64,000 nucleotides of DNA from contig CATOTF010000002.1 of the NCBI GenBank assembly GCA_951813045.1, forward strand, positions 4,216,001-4,280,000, in the 5' to 3' direction. The stretch is from an uncultured Rhizobiaceae bacterium. GTDB taxonomy: Bacteria; Pseudomonadota; Alphaproteobacteria; Rhizobiales; Rhizobiaceae. Under the pieces are notes generated by a model, which had not been told where the DNA came from, did no database searches, and was given only the letters and a program-made list of their open reading frames with translations. Positions 38,180 through 47,715 of the stretch are shown here, piece by piece (position 1 is the first letter of the stretch; each line of letters opens with the position of its first letter). A program made the position numbers and the translations under genes.

Positions 38180-38521
38180 CAGTAGTTGGCCGAGCAACAG
38201 GACTGCTTCCCCCACAAGGATGCAGACAAATAATCTTCGACTGAATGCCAGAAAAGTAAAGAACCCGGCAAAAGCAGCGCTTAGTCTCAGTTCAAAGGGA
38301 AATTCGGCCAACGCGCCCGATGGAGAAAATATAAACTGCGCAATTACCGCCGCGACCAATGCTGTTGCTACACAGCGGATTAAAACCATCCACTGGGAAT
38401 CTTCGTCTAGATTGCCAACCAGAATAACCCCGGCCCATCGCCAGATTGTTGTTGGTATCACCCCGGCCAACAGGATGAACAGGAACGGCCACCACCAGGT
38501 ATCATATGCACCGTAACTCAT
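38168..38521 (-). CDS. azlD: AzlD-like branched-chain amino acid exporter subunit
   Basis: 117 residues with four predicted membrane helices (WWWPFLFILLAGVIPTTIWR, ALVAAVIAQFIFSP, FVCILVGEAVLLLGQLLLFS). AzlD pairs with AzlC to export branched-chain amino acids. It starts at the ATG at 38521, overlapping the azlC stop by ATGA, the normal coupled order. It converges with the HIT gene, with a 12-base overlap. Confidence 0.88.
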   Translation of the reverse strand: MSYGAYDTWWWPFLFILLAGVIPTTIWRWAGVILVGNLDEDSQWMVLIRCVATALVAAVIAQFIFSPSGALAEFPFELRLSAAFAGFFTFLAFSRRLFVCILVGEAVLLLGQLLLFS

Positions 38522-39264
38522 TCGGCATTGCCCCATTTTCGAGTGAGAAAATGGAAACCGAATGCGGATAATCCACCGACCAGTCCGGCCATCAGAATCC
38601 CCGCTTGCGGGATGAGATAGCCAAACACTGGCCCGAAACTGAAACCCAATATCAGAGCAAGATGTTCAGCCCTGACCCGCGATGTGTTCCAGATTGAGGC
38701 TGCGAAATACAATGGGGTTAGAAAATACAGGCCACCCATAATGATGGCGGGAAATCCGGCGGCGAGTTGATGGACAATCGAAGCCACTAATGTGGTCGCG
38801 CACATTAATATTGAAGCAAAGCCAGCGAAATAGGGCAATCGGCCCCTTCGGGGAATTTCGGGGGCCTTTTGCAACGTGTGAACCCACGCAGTTATCGCCA
38901 CCATGTTGCACACCAAAAGCAAATGCCAGGTTTTGGATTTTGGCGCACGGATTTCGGGAATGAGCGCCATTGTCATCGGCATCATGCGTATGGCTGCCAA
39001 TGCCACAGCGGCGACCACCGCCAACAACGGCGCATCGGTTAATATGCCTGCAACAACGATCAGATGGGACGGCAGGGCCCAAATTGCAGGCACCATGAAG
39101 ATAAGCTCTAAAAGCGGGATACCCGCCTCCCGTGCGAGGCCCCCGAAACCGACAAATGCTGAAATCAGGATCAGTGCAGGAAGGGAAAAAACATTCCGCA
39201 TTCCACGCCAATACCAGGACCAGTCATATGCACCGGAAATATCCGGTGATTCAGGATCGGTCAT
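38518..39264 (-). CDS. azlC: AzlC-like branched-chain amino acid exporter subunit
   Basis: 248 residues with about seven membrane helices. LPALILISAFVGFGGLAREA and AALAAIRMMPMTMALIPEIR are typical of the AzlC permease family. Works with AzlD. A 12-bp-stem hairpin at 39278-39317 lies 13 bases before the start codon on the transcript and may control expression. Confidence 0.9.
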   Translation of the reverse strand: MTDPESPDISGAYDWSWYWRGMRNVFSLPALILISAFVGFGGLAREAGIPLLELIFMVPAIWALPSHLIVVAGILTDAPLLAVVAAVALAAIRMMPMTMALIPEIRAPKSKTWHLLLVCNMVAITAWVHTLQKAPEIPRRGRLPYFAGFASILMCATTLVASIVHQLAAGFPAIIMGGLYFLTPLYFAASIWNTSRVRAEHLALILGFSFGPVFGYLIPQAGILMAGLVGGLSAFGFHFLTRKWGNAE

Positions 39265-39529
39265 TTGAGGTGTTTCACAATTGGTAGCGGCGCGTAAGTT
39301 TGCGGCGCTACCAATTGAATTTCAAGGTATAAAACGGAACCTCAAGTGCATATCGATTAGTAGGGATCATCGAAACACACTTGAGGCCTTGTACAGCCCG
39401 ACAGCACCCCTTTTGCATCACTGTCTCCCATCGCCCTGAGTGCAGGCGAACCACAGATTAATCGTCTATGGTGACCGCGGAGACGCCCGTTTCCTGAACG
39501 GTAGTCTCAAACCATGTTTTGCAAGGAGT
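39265..39529 (-). promoter_or_regulatory. azlC leader region with two strong inverted repeats
   Basis: CAATTGGTAGCG at 39278-39289 pairs with CGCTACCAATTG at 39306-39317 (12 bp, 16-base GC-rich loop). CCTCAAGTG at 39340-39348 pairs with CACTTGAGG at 39378-39386 (9 bp, 29-base loop). There is no T-run after either, so simple terminators are unlikely. No gene lies in the gap. Confidence 0.45.
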
Positions 39530-39985
39530 CTACCAGCGTTGGTGCGAAGCGCCATTGGTGTAATGGGGAATGATCGTATCCGACTTAAGAAAGGGTCCGA
39601 TTACATTATCCGTTTCGTTGTCAATCTCTGGTGTACGTGCATTGGGCGTGTCCGCTGCCATAATGGCATCAAGTTGCGCAGCGCCTTCTTCGATCTCGGC
39701 CACCAGTTCGTCTAACGCTTTGCCGTCTGTTTGGTCGGATGAACCACCGACTGCAGAAGGTGCAGCAGATATATTGGCTAAGGGTGGAAATATTGGCGGT
39801 GTCCGCGAAGTTTCACTTATCGAATCCAATCCGTTCAATTCCTGGAGTACAGTATCGGCTTCAACGGTCTCGCCAAGCTCTATGATAAGCTGGCCAAGTT
39901 TTCCGGCCATCTTGAAATCCTGGCCGTTGCGTATCCGCGCGATGGCGTCCGAACGAATTTTTTTTAATTGTTCAATGTGATCCAT
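39530..39985 (-). CDS. Conserved-looking hypothetical protein
   Basis: 151 residues from the ATG at 39985, which follows GGGAGA with good spacing. The N-terminal ~50 residues are a helical, charged segment (DHIEQLKKIRSDAIARIRNG, MAGKLGQLIIELGETVEADT). The rest is low-complexity, rich in Ser, Pro, Asp and Glu, ending in a short acidic segment. No domain is recognised. The first part may be a helical interaction domain; the tail is probably disordered. It lies between the clpA terminator and azlC. Confidence 0.65.
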   Translation of the reverse strand: MDHIEQLKKIRSDAIARIRNGQDFKMAGKLGQLIIELGETVEADTVLQELNGLDSISETSRTPPIFPPLANISAAPSAVGGSSDQTDGKALDELVAEIEEGAAQLDAIMAADTPNARTPEIDNETDNVIGPFLKSDTIIPHYTNGASHQRW

Positions 39986-40152
39986 AGTGAGTCTCCCTGA
40001 TTCTTGATTATTGATTATTGGTATTTGACCTCCAACCATTCTCGCGCCAATCGGGGCAGGCCCGTGGCAGAAATCAGGTGATTGCATGGATTTTAATCAC
40101 GTTTGGTGACTCCATGACATCACAGCGCTAATCCGAACTATCGGGTGCAACG

Positions 40153-40181
40153 AAAAAGCCCGGCGATTTGCCGGGCTTTTT
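40153..40181 (-). terminator. Bidirectional terminator after clpA
   Basis: AAAAAGCCCGGC-GATTT-GCCGGGCTTTTT, a perfect 12-bp inverted repeat with T-runs on both strands. It lies 22 bases beyond the clpA stop. Confidence 0.95.
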
Positions 40182-40202
40182 ATCTGTTGTTTGAATTTAG
40201 AG

Positions 40203-42662
40203 TCAGCCTTTAAGTGGGACTTTCGGCACCGTGGTGCCGCCTTTACGTGGTGGTGATTTAGGGGCCGGTTTCTCATCCACCTTGGATTTTGCCGGAGCTT
40301 TCTTGGCGGAAGCCTTTTTCGCGGACTTCTTTTTCTTCGGCACCGGGTCCTTTTTAGGTTTGACGACTTTGTCCTTGATGGCTTCCAGTTTCAGGCTGGT
40401 TTCACCGGTCTCACCGTCTTTTTTCTCAACGCTGACTTTAACTGTGCCGCCTTTTTGCAGTCGTCCAAACAGAACTTCATCAGCCAATGGTTTCTTGATA
40501 TGCTCTTGAATCACCCGCCCCAGAGGTCTTGCGCCCATGCGGTCGTCGTACCCTTTTTTGGCAATCCAATCGACGGCTTCCGGAGTGAGTTCAAAGGTGA
40601 CACCCCGCTCTGATAGTTGTGCTTCCAGCTGGATCACAAATTTCTGGACCACCTGATGGACAACTTCGGGTTTGAGGCCATCGAACGGGATAATCGCATC
40701 CAGACGGTTCCGGAATTCAGGGGCGAACAGGCGATTAATGGCCTCCATATCATCGCCGGTACGTTTGGAAGAACCAAAGCCAATTGCAGCCTTGGCAGCT
40801 TCCGATGCCCCCGCGTTGGTGGTCATAACAATGATCACATTACGGAAATCAACTTTTTTACCATTGTGATCCGTCAGCGCACCATTATCCATCACCTGCA
40901 ACAGAATATTGAACAGGTCCGGGTGGGCCTTTTCGATTTCATCGAGCAACAACACGCAATGGGGATGCTGGTCGACACCATCGGTCAACATACCACCTTG
41001 ATCAAAACCTACATAGCCGGGAGGAGCACCAATCAGGCGGGATACCGTGTGGCGCTCCATATATTCCGACATGTCGAACCGCAGGAGTTCTACGCCAAGA
41101 GTATCGGCAAGCTGTTTGACAACTTCCGTCTTACCAACACCCGTTGGGCCGGAAAACAGATAGGATCCGATGGGTTTTTCCGGTTCACGCAGTCCTGCAC
41201 GGGCCAATTTGATAGCCGATGACAGGGCGTCAATTGCTTTATCCTGCCCATAGACCATGCGCTTGAGCTGGTCGTTCAGGTTTTTCAGAACTTCGGCATC
41301 GTCTTTCGACACGGATTTTGGCGGGATGCGCGCCATTGTGGCGATTGTTGCTTCAATATCTGGAACGCCGATGGTTTTTTTACGCTTTTCAGCGGTTAAA
41401 AGCATCTGGCTTGCGCCGGTTTCATCAACAACGTCAATTGCCTTATCCGGCAGTTTGCGGTCGTTGATATAACGCGATGAGAGTTCAACGGCGGATACAA
41501 TGGCCGCGTCAGAATATTTCACCTTGTGGAAATCTTCGAAATAGGGTTTTAGCCCGCGCATGATATCAATCGCGTCACTTACGCTGGGCTCGTTAACATC
41601 GATCTTCTGGAACCGCCGTACCAGCGCCCGGTCCTTTTCAAAAAACTGGCGGTATTCCTTATAGGTCGTTGAGCCGATGCAACGAATCGCACCACCCGAC
41701 AGGGCGGGCTTAAGCAGGTTAGAGGCATCCATGGCGCCGCCGGATGTCGCGCCCGCTCCAATTACGGTGTGTATCTCGTCGATAAACATGATCGCACCGG
41801 GAGTTTCTTCGATTTCCTTAACGACCTGTTTCAGCCGCTCTTCAAAGTCACCACGATACCGGGTACCGGCCAACAATGTTCCCATGTCGAGGGAATAAAT
41901 TGTTGATTCGAGCAATACCTCGGGGACGTCCTTGTCCACGATACGCTTGGCAAGCCCTTCTGCAATGGCGGTTTTACCAACACCGGGGTCGCCCACATAA
42001 AGCGGGTTGTTTTTGGAACGGCGGCACAGGACCTGAATGGTCCGGTTCACTTCCTCGACACGGCCAATCAGCACGTCAATCTTCCCGTCAACGGCTTTTT
42101 GATTGAGATTGACGCAGTAGGCGGCAAGGGCTTCCCCTTTTTTAGGTAGTCCTTCCCCGTCTTCCCCGTCTCCACCACCCTCATTATCGATGCCTTCAAT
42201 AGGGCGTGCTTCCGAAGCGCCCGGTCGTTTGGCAATTCCGTGGGAGATATAGTTTACCGCATCATAGCGGGTCATATCCTGTTCCTGGAGGAAATAGGCC
42301 GCATGGCTCTCACGCTCGGCAAAAATGGCCACCAGAACGTTGGCTCCGGTTACCTCTTCGCGACCAGAAGACTGCACGTGAATAACCGCACGTTGAATGA
42401 CCCGCTGGAAGCCAGCAGTCGGTTTTGAATCCTGATTATCATCGCTAATCAGATTGGAAAGTTCGGAATCGATATAATCGAACAGATCATCACTCAGTTT
42501 ACGCGTATTGACGTTGCAGGCGCGCAGGACAGAAAGGGCGTCCTCGTCTTCCACAAGCGCCAGCAACAGGTGTTCAAGCGTCGCATATTCCTGGCTGCGC
42601 TCGGATGCGAGCATCAATGCCTTGTGAAAGGCGCGTTCCAGGCTTTCTGTAAAACTAGGCAA
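40203..42662 (-). CDS. clpA: ATP-dependent Clp protease ATP-binding subunit ClpA
   Basis: About 819 residues from a TTG at 42662 preceded by AAGGA; this gives the family start ([20 protein letters not shown]). An ATG at 42695 adds eleven atypical residues. The N-domain is followed by two AAA+ modules with Walker [16 protein letters not shown] and [10 protein letters not shown], and Walker B-type IMFIDEIHT and [11 protein letters not shown]. ClpA unfolds proteins for ClpP; ClpS feeds N-degron substrates to it. The last ~55 residues are a Lys/Pro/Ala-rich basic tail not seen in E. coli ClpA. clpS lies 66 bases upstream. Confidence 0.97.
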   Translation of the reverse strand: MPSFTESLERAFHKALMLASERSQEYATLEHLLLALVEDEDALSVLRACNVNTRKLSDDLFDYIDSELSNLISDDNQDSKPTAGFQRVIQRAVIHVQSSGREEVTGANVLVAIFAERESHAAYFLQEQDMTRYDAVNYISHGIAKRPGASEARPIEGIDNEGGGDGEDGEGLPKKGEALAAYCVNLNQKAVDGKIDVLIGRVEEVNRTIQVLCRRSKNNPLYVGDPGVGKTAIAEGLAKRIVDKDVPEVLLESTIYSLDMGTLLAGTRYRGDFEERLKQVVKEIEETPGAIMFIDEIHTVIGAGATSGGAMDASNLLKPALSGGAIRCIGSTTYKEYRQFFEKDRALVRRFQKIDVNEPSVSDAIDIMRGLKPYFEDFHKVKYSDAAIVSAVELSSRYINDRKLPDKAIDVVDETGASQMLLTAEKRKKTIGVPDIEATIATMARIPPKSVSKDDAEVLKNLNDQLKRMVYGQDKAIDALSSAIKLARAGLREPEKPIGSYLFSGPTGVGKTEVVKQLADTLGVELLRFDMSEYMERHTVSRLIGAPPGYVGFDQGGMLTDGVDQHPHCVLLLDEIEKAHPDLFNILLQVMDNGALTDHNGKKVDFRNVIIVMTTNAGASEAAKAAIGFGSSKRTGDDMEAINRLFAPEFRNRLDAIIPFDGLKPEVVHQVVQKFVIQLEAQLSERGVTFELTPEAVDWIAKKGYDDRMGARPLGRVIQEHIKKPLADEVLFGRLQKGGTVKVSVEKKDGETGETSLKLEAIKDKVVKPKKDPVPKKKKSAKKASAKKAPAKSKVDEKPAPKSPPRKGGTTVPKVPLKG

Positions 42663-42728
42663 TTTAGCAGTCCTTGTCTCATTCCAATGCAGCATTATCG
42701 CTGCGTTATCTGGTGGTATTCCACCGGG

Positions 42729-43076
42729 TCATTTTTTTTCCATCACACATTGAAGAGGATGCTGGTTTTTTCGCGCGTGGTCCATAACCTGTGTGACCTT
42801 TGTTTCCGCCACCTCGTAGGTATATACTCCACATTCCCCCACACCATTTTGATGAACGTGCAACATCACCTGGGTGGCCGCTTCCAGATCCATCTGGAAG
42901 AACCTGGCTAACACGTCGACCACAAACTCCATCGGTGTAAAGTCATCGTTGAGCAGCAAGACCCGATAAAGGCTCGGCTTTTTTACCTTGGGCTTGGTCT
43001 TGATGATGACGCCGGTTTCATTGTCGTCATCGCCCTTGGCCTGCATCCATGTATCGATGGTCAGTCTTTTTGCCAT
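42729..43076 (-). CDS. clpS: ClpS adaptor
   Basis: 115 residues from the ATG at 43076. Delivers proteins with destabilising N-terminal residues to ClpAP. The core motif is [20 protein letters not shown] followed by [20 protein letters not shown]. The open frame extends upstream to 43157, but without conserved residues. It precedes clpA on the same strand, the usual order, and a 352-base gap separates it from the divergent carboxypeptidase gene. Confidence 0.97.
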   Translation of the reverse strand: MAKRLTIDTWMQAKGDDDNETGVIIKTKPKVKKPSLYRVLLLNDDFTPMEFVVDVLARFFQMDLEAATQVMLHVHQNGVGECGVYTYEVAETKVTQVMDHARKNQHPLQCVMEKK

Positions 43077-43428
43077 TATTCGTCTTATTCCCGCGTTGAT
43101 AGAATATTTTTGGTAGCTTTCGCGAACAACGCAATCCGCTGAAGGCATATAGGTCAATTTACAGCAAGTTTAAGCCCTGTTGTTTATCGAACTCAACAGG
43201 GCATTCTCACTTTATCTTGTGAAGGTGAAAATAGAGGCTAATGCGTCAATGCCGCACTGGCATGGGGATATCGCAAACCAATTGAAATTTTTGTTCCCAT
43301 CTTAAACGTTTGGAAACTACGTCGGTTTACTTTGATGGTTCAACCTTGGCGGGTTGGTTTGTTCGCCAGGACCGAGAGTTTGTTCACCACCGGCGCGTTT
43401 TTCGTCGGCTCTTTGTCAAGGAATTGTC
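43077..43428. other. Divergent gap between clpS and carboxypeptidase gene
   Basis: No gene. It contains a strong hairpin at 43174-43202 (listed) and a small dyad ATGCC / GGCAT near 43250. The promoters of clpS and the carboxypeptidase gene must lie here. Confidence 0.4.
43174..43202. promoter_or_regulatory. Perfect inverted repeat upstream of clpS
   Basis: GCCCTGTTG and CAACAGGGC (nine pairs, 11-base loop). It lies about 100 bases upstream of the clpS start. It may be an operator, or part of the clpS leader. There is no T-run on the plus side. Confidence 0.4.
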
Positions 43429-44895
43429 GTGCGTACCTTAATTGGATCGACTGTCGCCCCATCCGTGCGGGCATTTTTCACCCTTATGATTTCACTTTTG
43501 ATGATTTTCGCCTTTCAGGTGGCTGTCACCGGAGATGCTGACGCAAAAAAGCGCAAGCGTTATAAGAAGTCCCGGGTCGTCAAAAAATCAAGAGGTAATC
43601 CCCGTTACGCTGCGATCGTTATGGACGCAAAGACCGGGAAAATCCTGTTCAGCCGTAATGCGAACGCTAAACGTTATCCCGCTTCTCTTACCAAAATGAT
43701 GACACTCTATCTTGTGTTTGAAGACCTCAAATCCGGTCGCATCAGCAAGAAAACCCGTTTGGTCATGTCGCGAGCCGGTGCCCGCCGTGAACCGTCGAAA
43801 CTTGGCCTTCGCGCGGGGCAGTCAATCTCTATGGAACAGGCCATCCTGTCACTGGTTACCAAATCAGCGAATGATGTGGCGACAGCTGTTGGTGACCAGC
43901 TTTCCGGCTCCGAGAAGAAATTTGCAGAACGCATGACCCGTAAAGCCCGTCAATTGGGCATGAAAAGAACCACCTTCAAGAACGCCAATGGCCTTACCGC
44001 ACGGGGCCAAACGACAACCGCTGCCGACATGGCAAAGCTCGGACTTGCGCTACGCGAGCATTTTCCCCGTGAATTCAAATACTTCAATACCCGTGTGTTT
44101 AAGTTCGGCAAACGCCGCTACAGAAACCACAACCGGTTGTTGGGCAAAGTGCGTGGCGTAGACGGAATCAAGACCGGTTACACGCGCGCATCTGGCTATA
44201 ACCTCGTGTCCACCGTGTCGTCCGGGAATCGTAGAATTGTGGCCGTGGTTATGGGTGGACGCTCAGGGCGCACCAGAAACGCACATATGACAAACCTGAT
44301 TGCGCGCCACCTACCCAAAGCTTCGCGCGGAAAAGCCAGAAGATTGGTCGCATCAGCCCGCCCGTCACGCCCTTCCCGCGTTACACTCCCAGCGACACCT
44401 GCGACAAGAGTGGCTCAGCGCAACACAATGGCAAAAAAGGCGGCATTGCAGGTGGCGTCACGTATCGAGCGCGCCCACAGTGTAGTGGTGCCAACCGCGT
44501 CAGACGTGAAAAGCATCAGAAAAACACTGATTTCCATGGCACCTAAACAAACGCCTAAACCGGAACTGCGGAAGGCAATCACTCCCCTTGATACACCGCA
44601 AAAAGCTGAACCATCGATTGTTTCAGCCGCGTCTCAATCCAGCCATCGTTCGGGATGGCAAATTCAAATTGCTGCATCTGACGACCGTGCCAAAGTCGTA
44701 GACATGTTGAAGGTCACCAAACGAAAAAACCGTAAGCTGCTGTCTTCGAATACTATTTACACCCAAAAAATAGTGAAAAATGGCACCACCTTGTACCGCG
44801 CCCGCTTCTCCGGGTTTTCATCAAAAGCCTCAGCGCAACGGGCATGTCGAGTTCTCAAGAGGCAGCGTTACAATTGTCTTGCACTTAACGGATGA
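43429..44895 (+). CDS. D-alanyl-D-alanine carboxypeptidase with SPOR tail
   Basis: 488 residues from a GTG at 43429 preceded by AAGGAA. A signal anchor is near residues 15-33 (RAFFTLMISLLMIFAFQ). The penicillin-binding active site is complete: S86-x-x-K89 (SLTK), S145-A-N147, K247-T-G249. A basic linker of ~110 residues leads to a C-terminal SPOR domain (WQIQIAASDDRAKVVDMLKV to LYRARFSGFSSKASAQRACR) that binds denuded glycan strands at the division site. The enzyme trims the terminal D-alanine from peptidoglycan stem peptides in the periplasm. DacA/DacC/DacF-like; the exact paralogue is not assigned. Confidence 0.93.
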   Translation: MRTLIGSTVAPSVRAFFTLMISLLMIFAFQVAVTGDADAKKRKRYKKSRVVKKSRGNPRYAAIVMDAKTGKILFSRNANAKRYPASLTKMMTLYLVFEDLKSGRISKKTRLVMSRAGARREPSKLGLRAGQSISMEQAILSLVTKSANDVATAVGDQLSGSEKKFAERMTRKARQLGMKRTTFKNANGLTARGQTTTAADMAKLGLALREHFPREFKYFNTRVFKFGKRRYRNHNRLLGKVRGVDGIKTGYTRASGYNLVSTVSSGNRRIVAVVMGGRSGRTRNAHMTNLIARHLPKASRGKARRLVASARPSRPSRVTLPATPATRVAQRNTMAKKAALQVASRIERAHSVVVPTASDVKSIRKTLISMAPKQTPKPELRKAITPLDTPQKAEPSIVSAASQSSHRSGWQIQIAASDDRAKVVDMLKVTKRKNRKLLSSNTIYTQKIVKNGTTLYRARFSGFSSKASAQRACRVLKRQRYNCLALNG

Positions 44896-44996
44896 GGTGA
44901 AACCGCCGACCTAACAACCTTGTAAATAGTGCCGGCAACCGTGTGTTTGGTCATCGGCTTTCAGTTTTTCCGAACTTGTATTGTGTAAAGGAAAAT

Positions 44997-45701
44997 TCAG
45001 GAATGGCTTCTCAGAAGAACATCCTTAGCCTCATTGATTTTGGTGGCAAGAAACGTAGAACCACCGCTGTCGGGATGGGCCGTTTTCATCAAACGCCTGT
45101 GGGCGGCACGGATTTCAGCTTTGCTGGCACCCGCAACAAGCCCCAACACCTCATAGGCCTCCTCTTCGCCCATGGTTCCAGAGCCCGCAGGGCTTCCCTT
45201 CCCCGTACCGCTATCCGCCTCAGCGTCTTCACGCCATCCGGCAAGTCGGCGGTCAAGATACGCGTCTAACAGGGCAAGGGATTCGCCATCATCAGCGATT
45301 TCATCGCGTAACGCGAAAAGAGAATCTCTTCCAAGGCTGTCCAGTTCTGCCCCTTCAAAGGTGCCAACGATAACCATTCCGTTCATAGCGCCTGTCTCAT
45401 GATCCAGTTCCATTTCAAGGGCAGCAGAGCGGACACTTGAAACTTTGGATTGTCGCGACCTTCCAAAGTGTTTTGATCTAATTCGCCCCACCCCGCGGAA
45501 TCTGCGCCAAAGCGATATTCCGGCGAACAACATCAGCGACCCGGGTCCGACCTGCTTGAGAAAGATCAGCGTTCCACCGACCAAAATCAAAACCACCGGC
45601 AAGGCGTTTTTAATAACCTTTGCCAATGTTGCTGGATTGGTGTTGACGAATAAGATGGCCGCGATCAGTAACAACCCCAGCAATATAATCAATGTGCTCA
45701 T
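44997..45701 (-). CDS. Membrane-anchored J-domain protein
   Basis: 234 residues. Two N-terminal membrane helices (TLIILLGLLLIAAILFVNTN, VVLILVGGTLIFLKQVGPGS) lead to a Ser-rich central part and a C-terminal J domain (EEAYEVLGLVAGASKAEIRA) with HPD (MKTAHPDSGG), the motif that stimulates DnaK ATPase. The arrangement resembles DjlC/TIM14-type co-chaperones. It overlaps the VWA-like gene by ATGA and is translated after it. Confidence 0.85.
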   Translation of the reverse strand: MSTLIILLGLLLIAAILFVNTNPATLAKVIKNALPVVLILVGGTLIFLKQVGPGSLMLFAGISLWRRFRGVGRIRSKHFGRSRQSKVSSVRSAALEMELDHETGAMNGMVIVGTFEGAELDSLGRDSLFALRDEIADDGESLALLDAYLDRRLAGWREDAEADSGTGKGSPAGSGTMGEEEAYEVLGLVAGASKAEIRAAHRRLMKTAHPDSGGSTFLATKINEAKDVLLRSHS

Positions 45702-46435
45702 TTAATTTGCTCTAGCAATAACCGGGCTTCCGGGCTCTTATCCGCTTCCAAAGCGGTGCGGCCGCCCGAAACGAAACTGGCAACGGCTTTCAATAATTTC
45801 GCAAGACTCGCTGCTGATCCCGCACCAAAGCGAATAAATGCGCCGTTTGTCAGCTTGGCAATTTCGCGAAACCCTCTTTCTGTTGCGTCATCATGTCCTT
45901 CCTGAAACATGAAACAGGGAACACCCAGCAGTCCCAGCTCACCTGCCTTGTCACACGGGATATCAATATCCTCTTCCATAGCATCTCCGACATAGACCAT
46001 TGCGTCCACGCGGGACCTGTCGGGATTGAGCGGGTTTTTCTTTCCCGCTTCTTTGCGAACGTGACTAAGTACTTTTCCGATTTGCGTACGCCCGCCACGG
46101 CAATCAATGCCCGACATGAGGTCACGCAAAACCACTGTATCTCCGACCCATCGCGACGCACGGCATTCCCCAAACCCCCTGAAATAGACCAGTTGTATGT
46201 CAAGTCCACCGGACGTACCGACCGCATCGAACATCTCAGCTTGAATATGTTGTGCCTGGTCCCAGGTGTGTTGGCGGCTCATGGTAGCATCCAGCGCGAA
46301 CACCAGCCCACCCCGCCCAACACCGTTTTTACTCAGCTTTTCAGCCTGAGTTAAAAAATTTGTAATGTCGGAAGGTTCCGAAGACGTTGATTTAACGCCC
46401 GCCGTCTTATTCACCTTTTGGAGATTTTTTCTCAT
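45698..46435 (-). CDS. VWA-like domain protein
   Basis: About 245 residues. A von Willebrand A-type fold is suggested by LVFALDATMSRQHTWDQAQ (a D-x-T-x-S-like metal site), FDAVGTSGGLDIQLVYFRGF, and VDAMVYVGDAMEEDIDI. The start is an ATG at 46435; a TTG at 46441 is possible. No signal peptide, so cytoplasmic. It is the first gene of a pair with the J-domain protein and follows mipZ by about 80 bases on the same strand. The function is unknown; a chaperone-linked role is suggested by the partner only. Confidence 0.75.
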   Translation of the reverse strand: MRKNLQKVNKTAGVKSTSSEPSDITNFLTQAEKLSKNGVGRGGLVFALDATMSRQHTWDQAQHIQAEMFDAVGTSGGLDIQLVYFRGFGECRASRWVGDTVVLRDLMSGIDCRGGRTQIGKVLSHVRKEAGKKNPLNPDRSRVDAMVYVGDAMEEDIDIPCDKAGELGLLGVPCFMFQEGHDDATERGFREIAKLTNGAFIRFGAGSAASLAKLLKAVASFVSGGRTALEADKSPEARLLLEQIK

Positions 46436-46513
46436 ATCCAATAATTGTGCTGATTTTCTTCAATGGCAAGTCGGAGGTGACCTATTATTTACCCAAGATA
46501 TGGTCAGGCGTCA

Positions 46514-47461
46514 TCAATCAGCAAATATATCGGGCATTTCCAACGGTTTGGCTTTGCGCTCCAGCCAGGACTGGCGTGCCTGGGCTCTTTGAATACCGCG
46601 CTGATCTATGGGAAGGCGCAAGATTTTAATAAGCTTTTCAACTTCAAGACAAGCGGCCATGTGGGAGCTCGTCTTTCGGCAGGGAATATTCAAATTAGAC
46701 ACGTCATCCAGTGCGGTTAATCCCATGGGGAAGTATTCGCGAAAGATAACCCTTTCGGAAATGCCGTCTGCAATTCGAAAACCCAATTGCAGTGAAAGCT
46801 CTCTTGCCGCGCCCAGGAGATTCATCTGATTACGGGAATTCAAAGTTGACATTCTGTTGCGAACTACGATCCAGTCGAGCAGTCCGTTGTCAACCGCCCG
46901 GCGCTGGCGACGTGCCTCGCGAACCATGACGGCATAGTGACTGATATCGCTAACCTCCAAGGAATTGGGGTCGACGCGACCAAGCACATCAAAATCAACG
47001 AATGAATCATTCATTGGAGTAATCAGCGTATCCGCCATGGAATGGGCTAACCGCATGAGATGACTGTTGGAACCCGGCGTGTCCATCACCACGAAATCAT
47101 GATCGTGCTCGACTTCACAAATCGCCCGTTCAAAGGACGAATAATCGGAGCTCTGTGCTTCTGTGTTACTGTCTACCCGAGACAGGTCGAACCGAAAATG
47201 ATTTGGTAGTTCAAGATCAAAACCGTGGATAAATGCCCAGTTCTTGCGGTTTTGGATATAACGGGTAAGGGATTGCTGGCGGGCGTCCAGATCAATTGTT
47301 GCAACTTTGAACCCGGCCTTGAGCAGGGAAACGACAATGTGCATGGACGTTGTGGTTTTCCCCGAGCCGCCTTTTTCATTGCCACAAACAATAACGTGCG
47401 CGCTCTTCTTTTTGTTCGCGCGGTCTTTCACGCAATACAAATCATGCCTGCCCATTCGCAT
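46514..47461 (-). CDS. mipZ: MipZ-type ParA ATPase (division site placement)
   Basis: 315 residues. The deviant Walker A is GNEKGGSGKTTTSMHIV, with ATIDLDARQQSLTRYIQNR, the Walker B-like VVMDTPGSNSHLMRLAHS and PMNDSFVDFDVLGRVDP. These match Caulobacter MipZ, which forms gradients from ParB/parS and inhibits FtsZ ring formation away from midcell. The start is taken as the ATG at 47461; Caulobacter MipZ lacks the first ~15 residues, so an in-frame TTG or GTG within the first eleven codons is also possible. A CtrA-type box lies about 200 bases upstream. The VWA-like gene is next downstream. Confidence 0.95.
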   Translation of the reverse strand: MRMGRHDLYCVKDRANKKKSAHVIVCGNEKGGSGKTTTSMHIVVSLLKAGFKVATIDLDARQQSLTRYIQNRKNWAFIHGFDLELPNHFRFDLSRVDSNTEAQSSDYSSFERAICEVEHDHDFVVMDTPGSNSHLMRLAHSMADTLITPMNDSFVDFDVLGRVDPNSLEVSDISHYAVMVREARRQRRAVDNGLLDWIVVRNRMSTLNSRNQMNLLGAARELSLQLGFRIADGISERVIFREYFPMGLTALDDVSNLNIPCRKTSSHMAACLEVEKLIKILRLPIDQRGIQRAQARQSWLERKAKPLEMPDIFAD

Positions 47462-47661
47462 CGTTCCATATACTTAAGGGCTATCGAAGCCGGCTCGACA
47501 AACCCATTCTGGCCCAATGCGCATTTCTTTGACCGGGGTCATCGCGACACGCTTGAGCATTTTATTTGTGCGGGTCGGTAACGTTCGTTCCTGAAAACAA
47601 ATATACGCGACACGCCGTAACGGCAGTAAACCACAAAACGAGTTGGCACGGGGTAACAGGA

Positions 47662-47676
47662 TTAAAAAATGGTTAA
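47662..47676. promoter_or_regulatory. CtrA-type box upstream of mipZ
   Basis: TTAA-AAAATGG-TTAA fits the CtrA consensus TTAA-N7-TTAA exactly. It lies between mipZ and the end of the DUF1489 gene, 200 bases from the mipZ start. The motif is AT-rich and may arise by chance. Confidence 0.4.
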
Positions 47677-47715
47677 CACCCGTAACACCCCGATATTAAG
47701 GAGAGATTATGAGCA

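Noticed and set aside
40617-41222. A 201-codon open frame antisense to clpA
   Set aside because: It is a shadow of the AAA+ domain and has no ribosome binding site.
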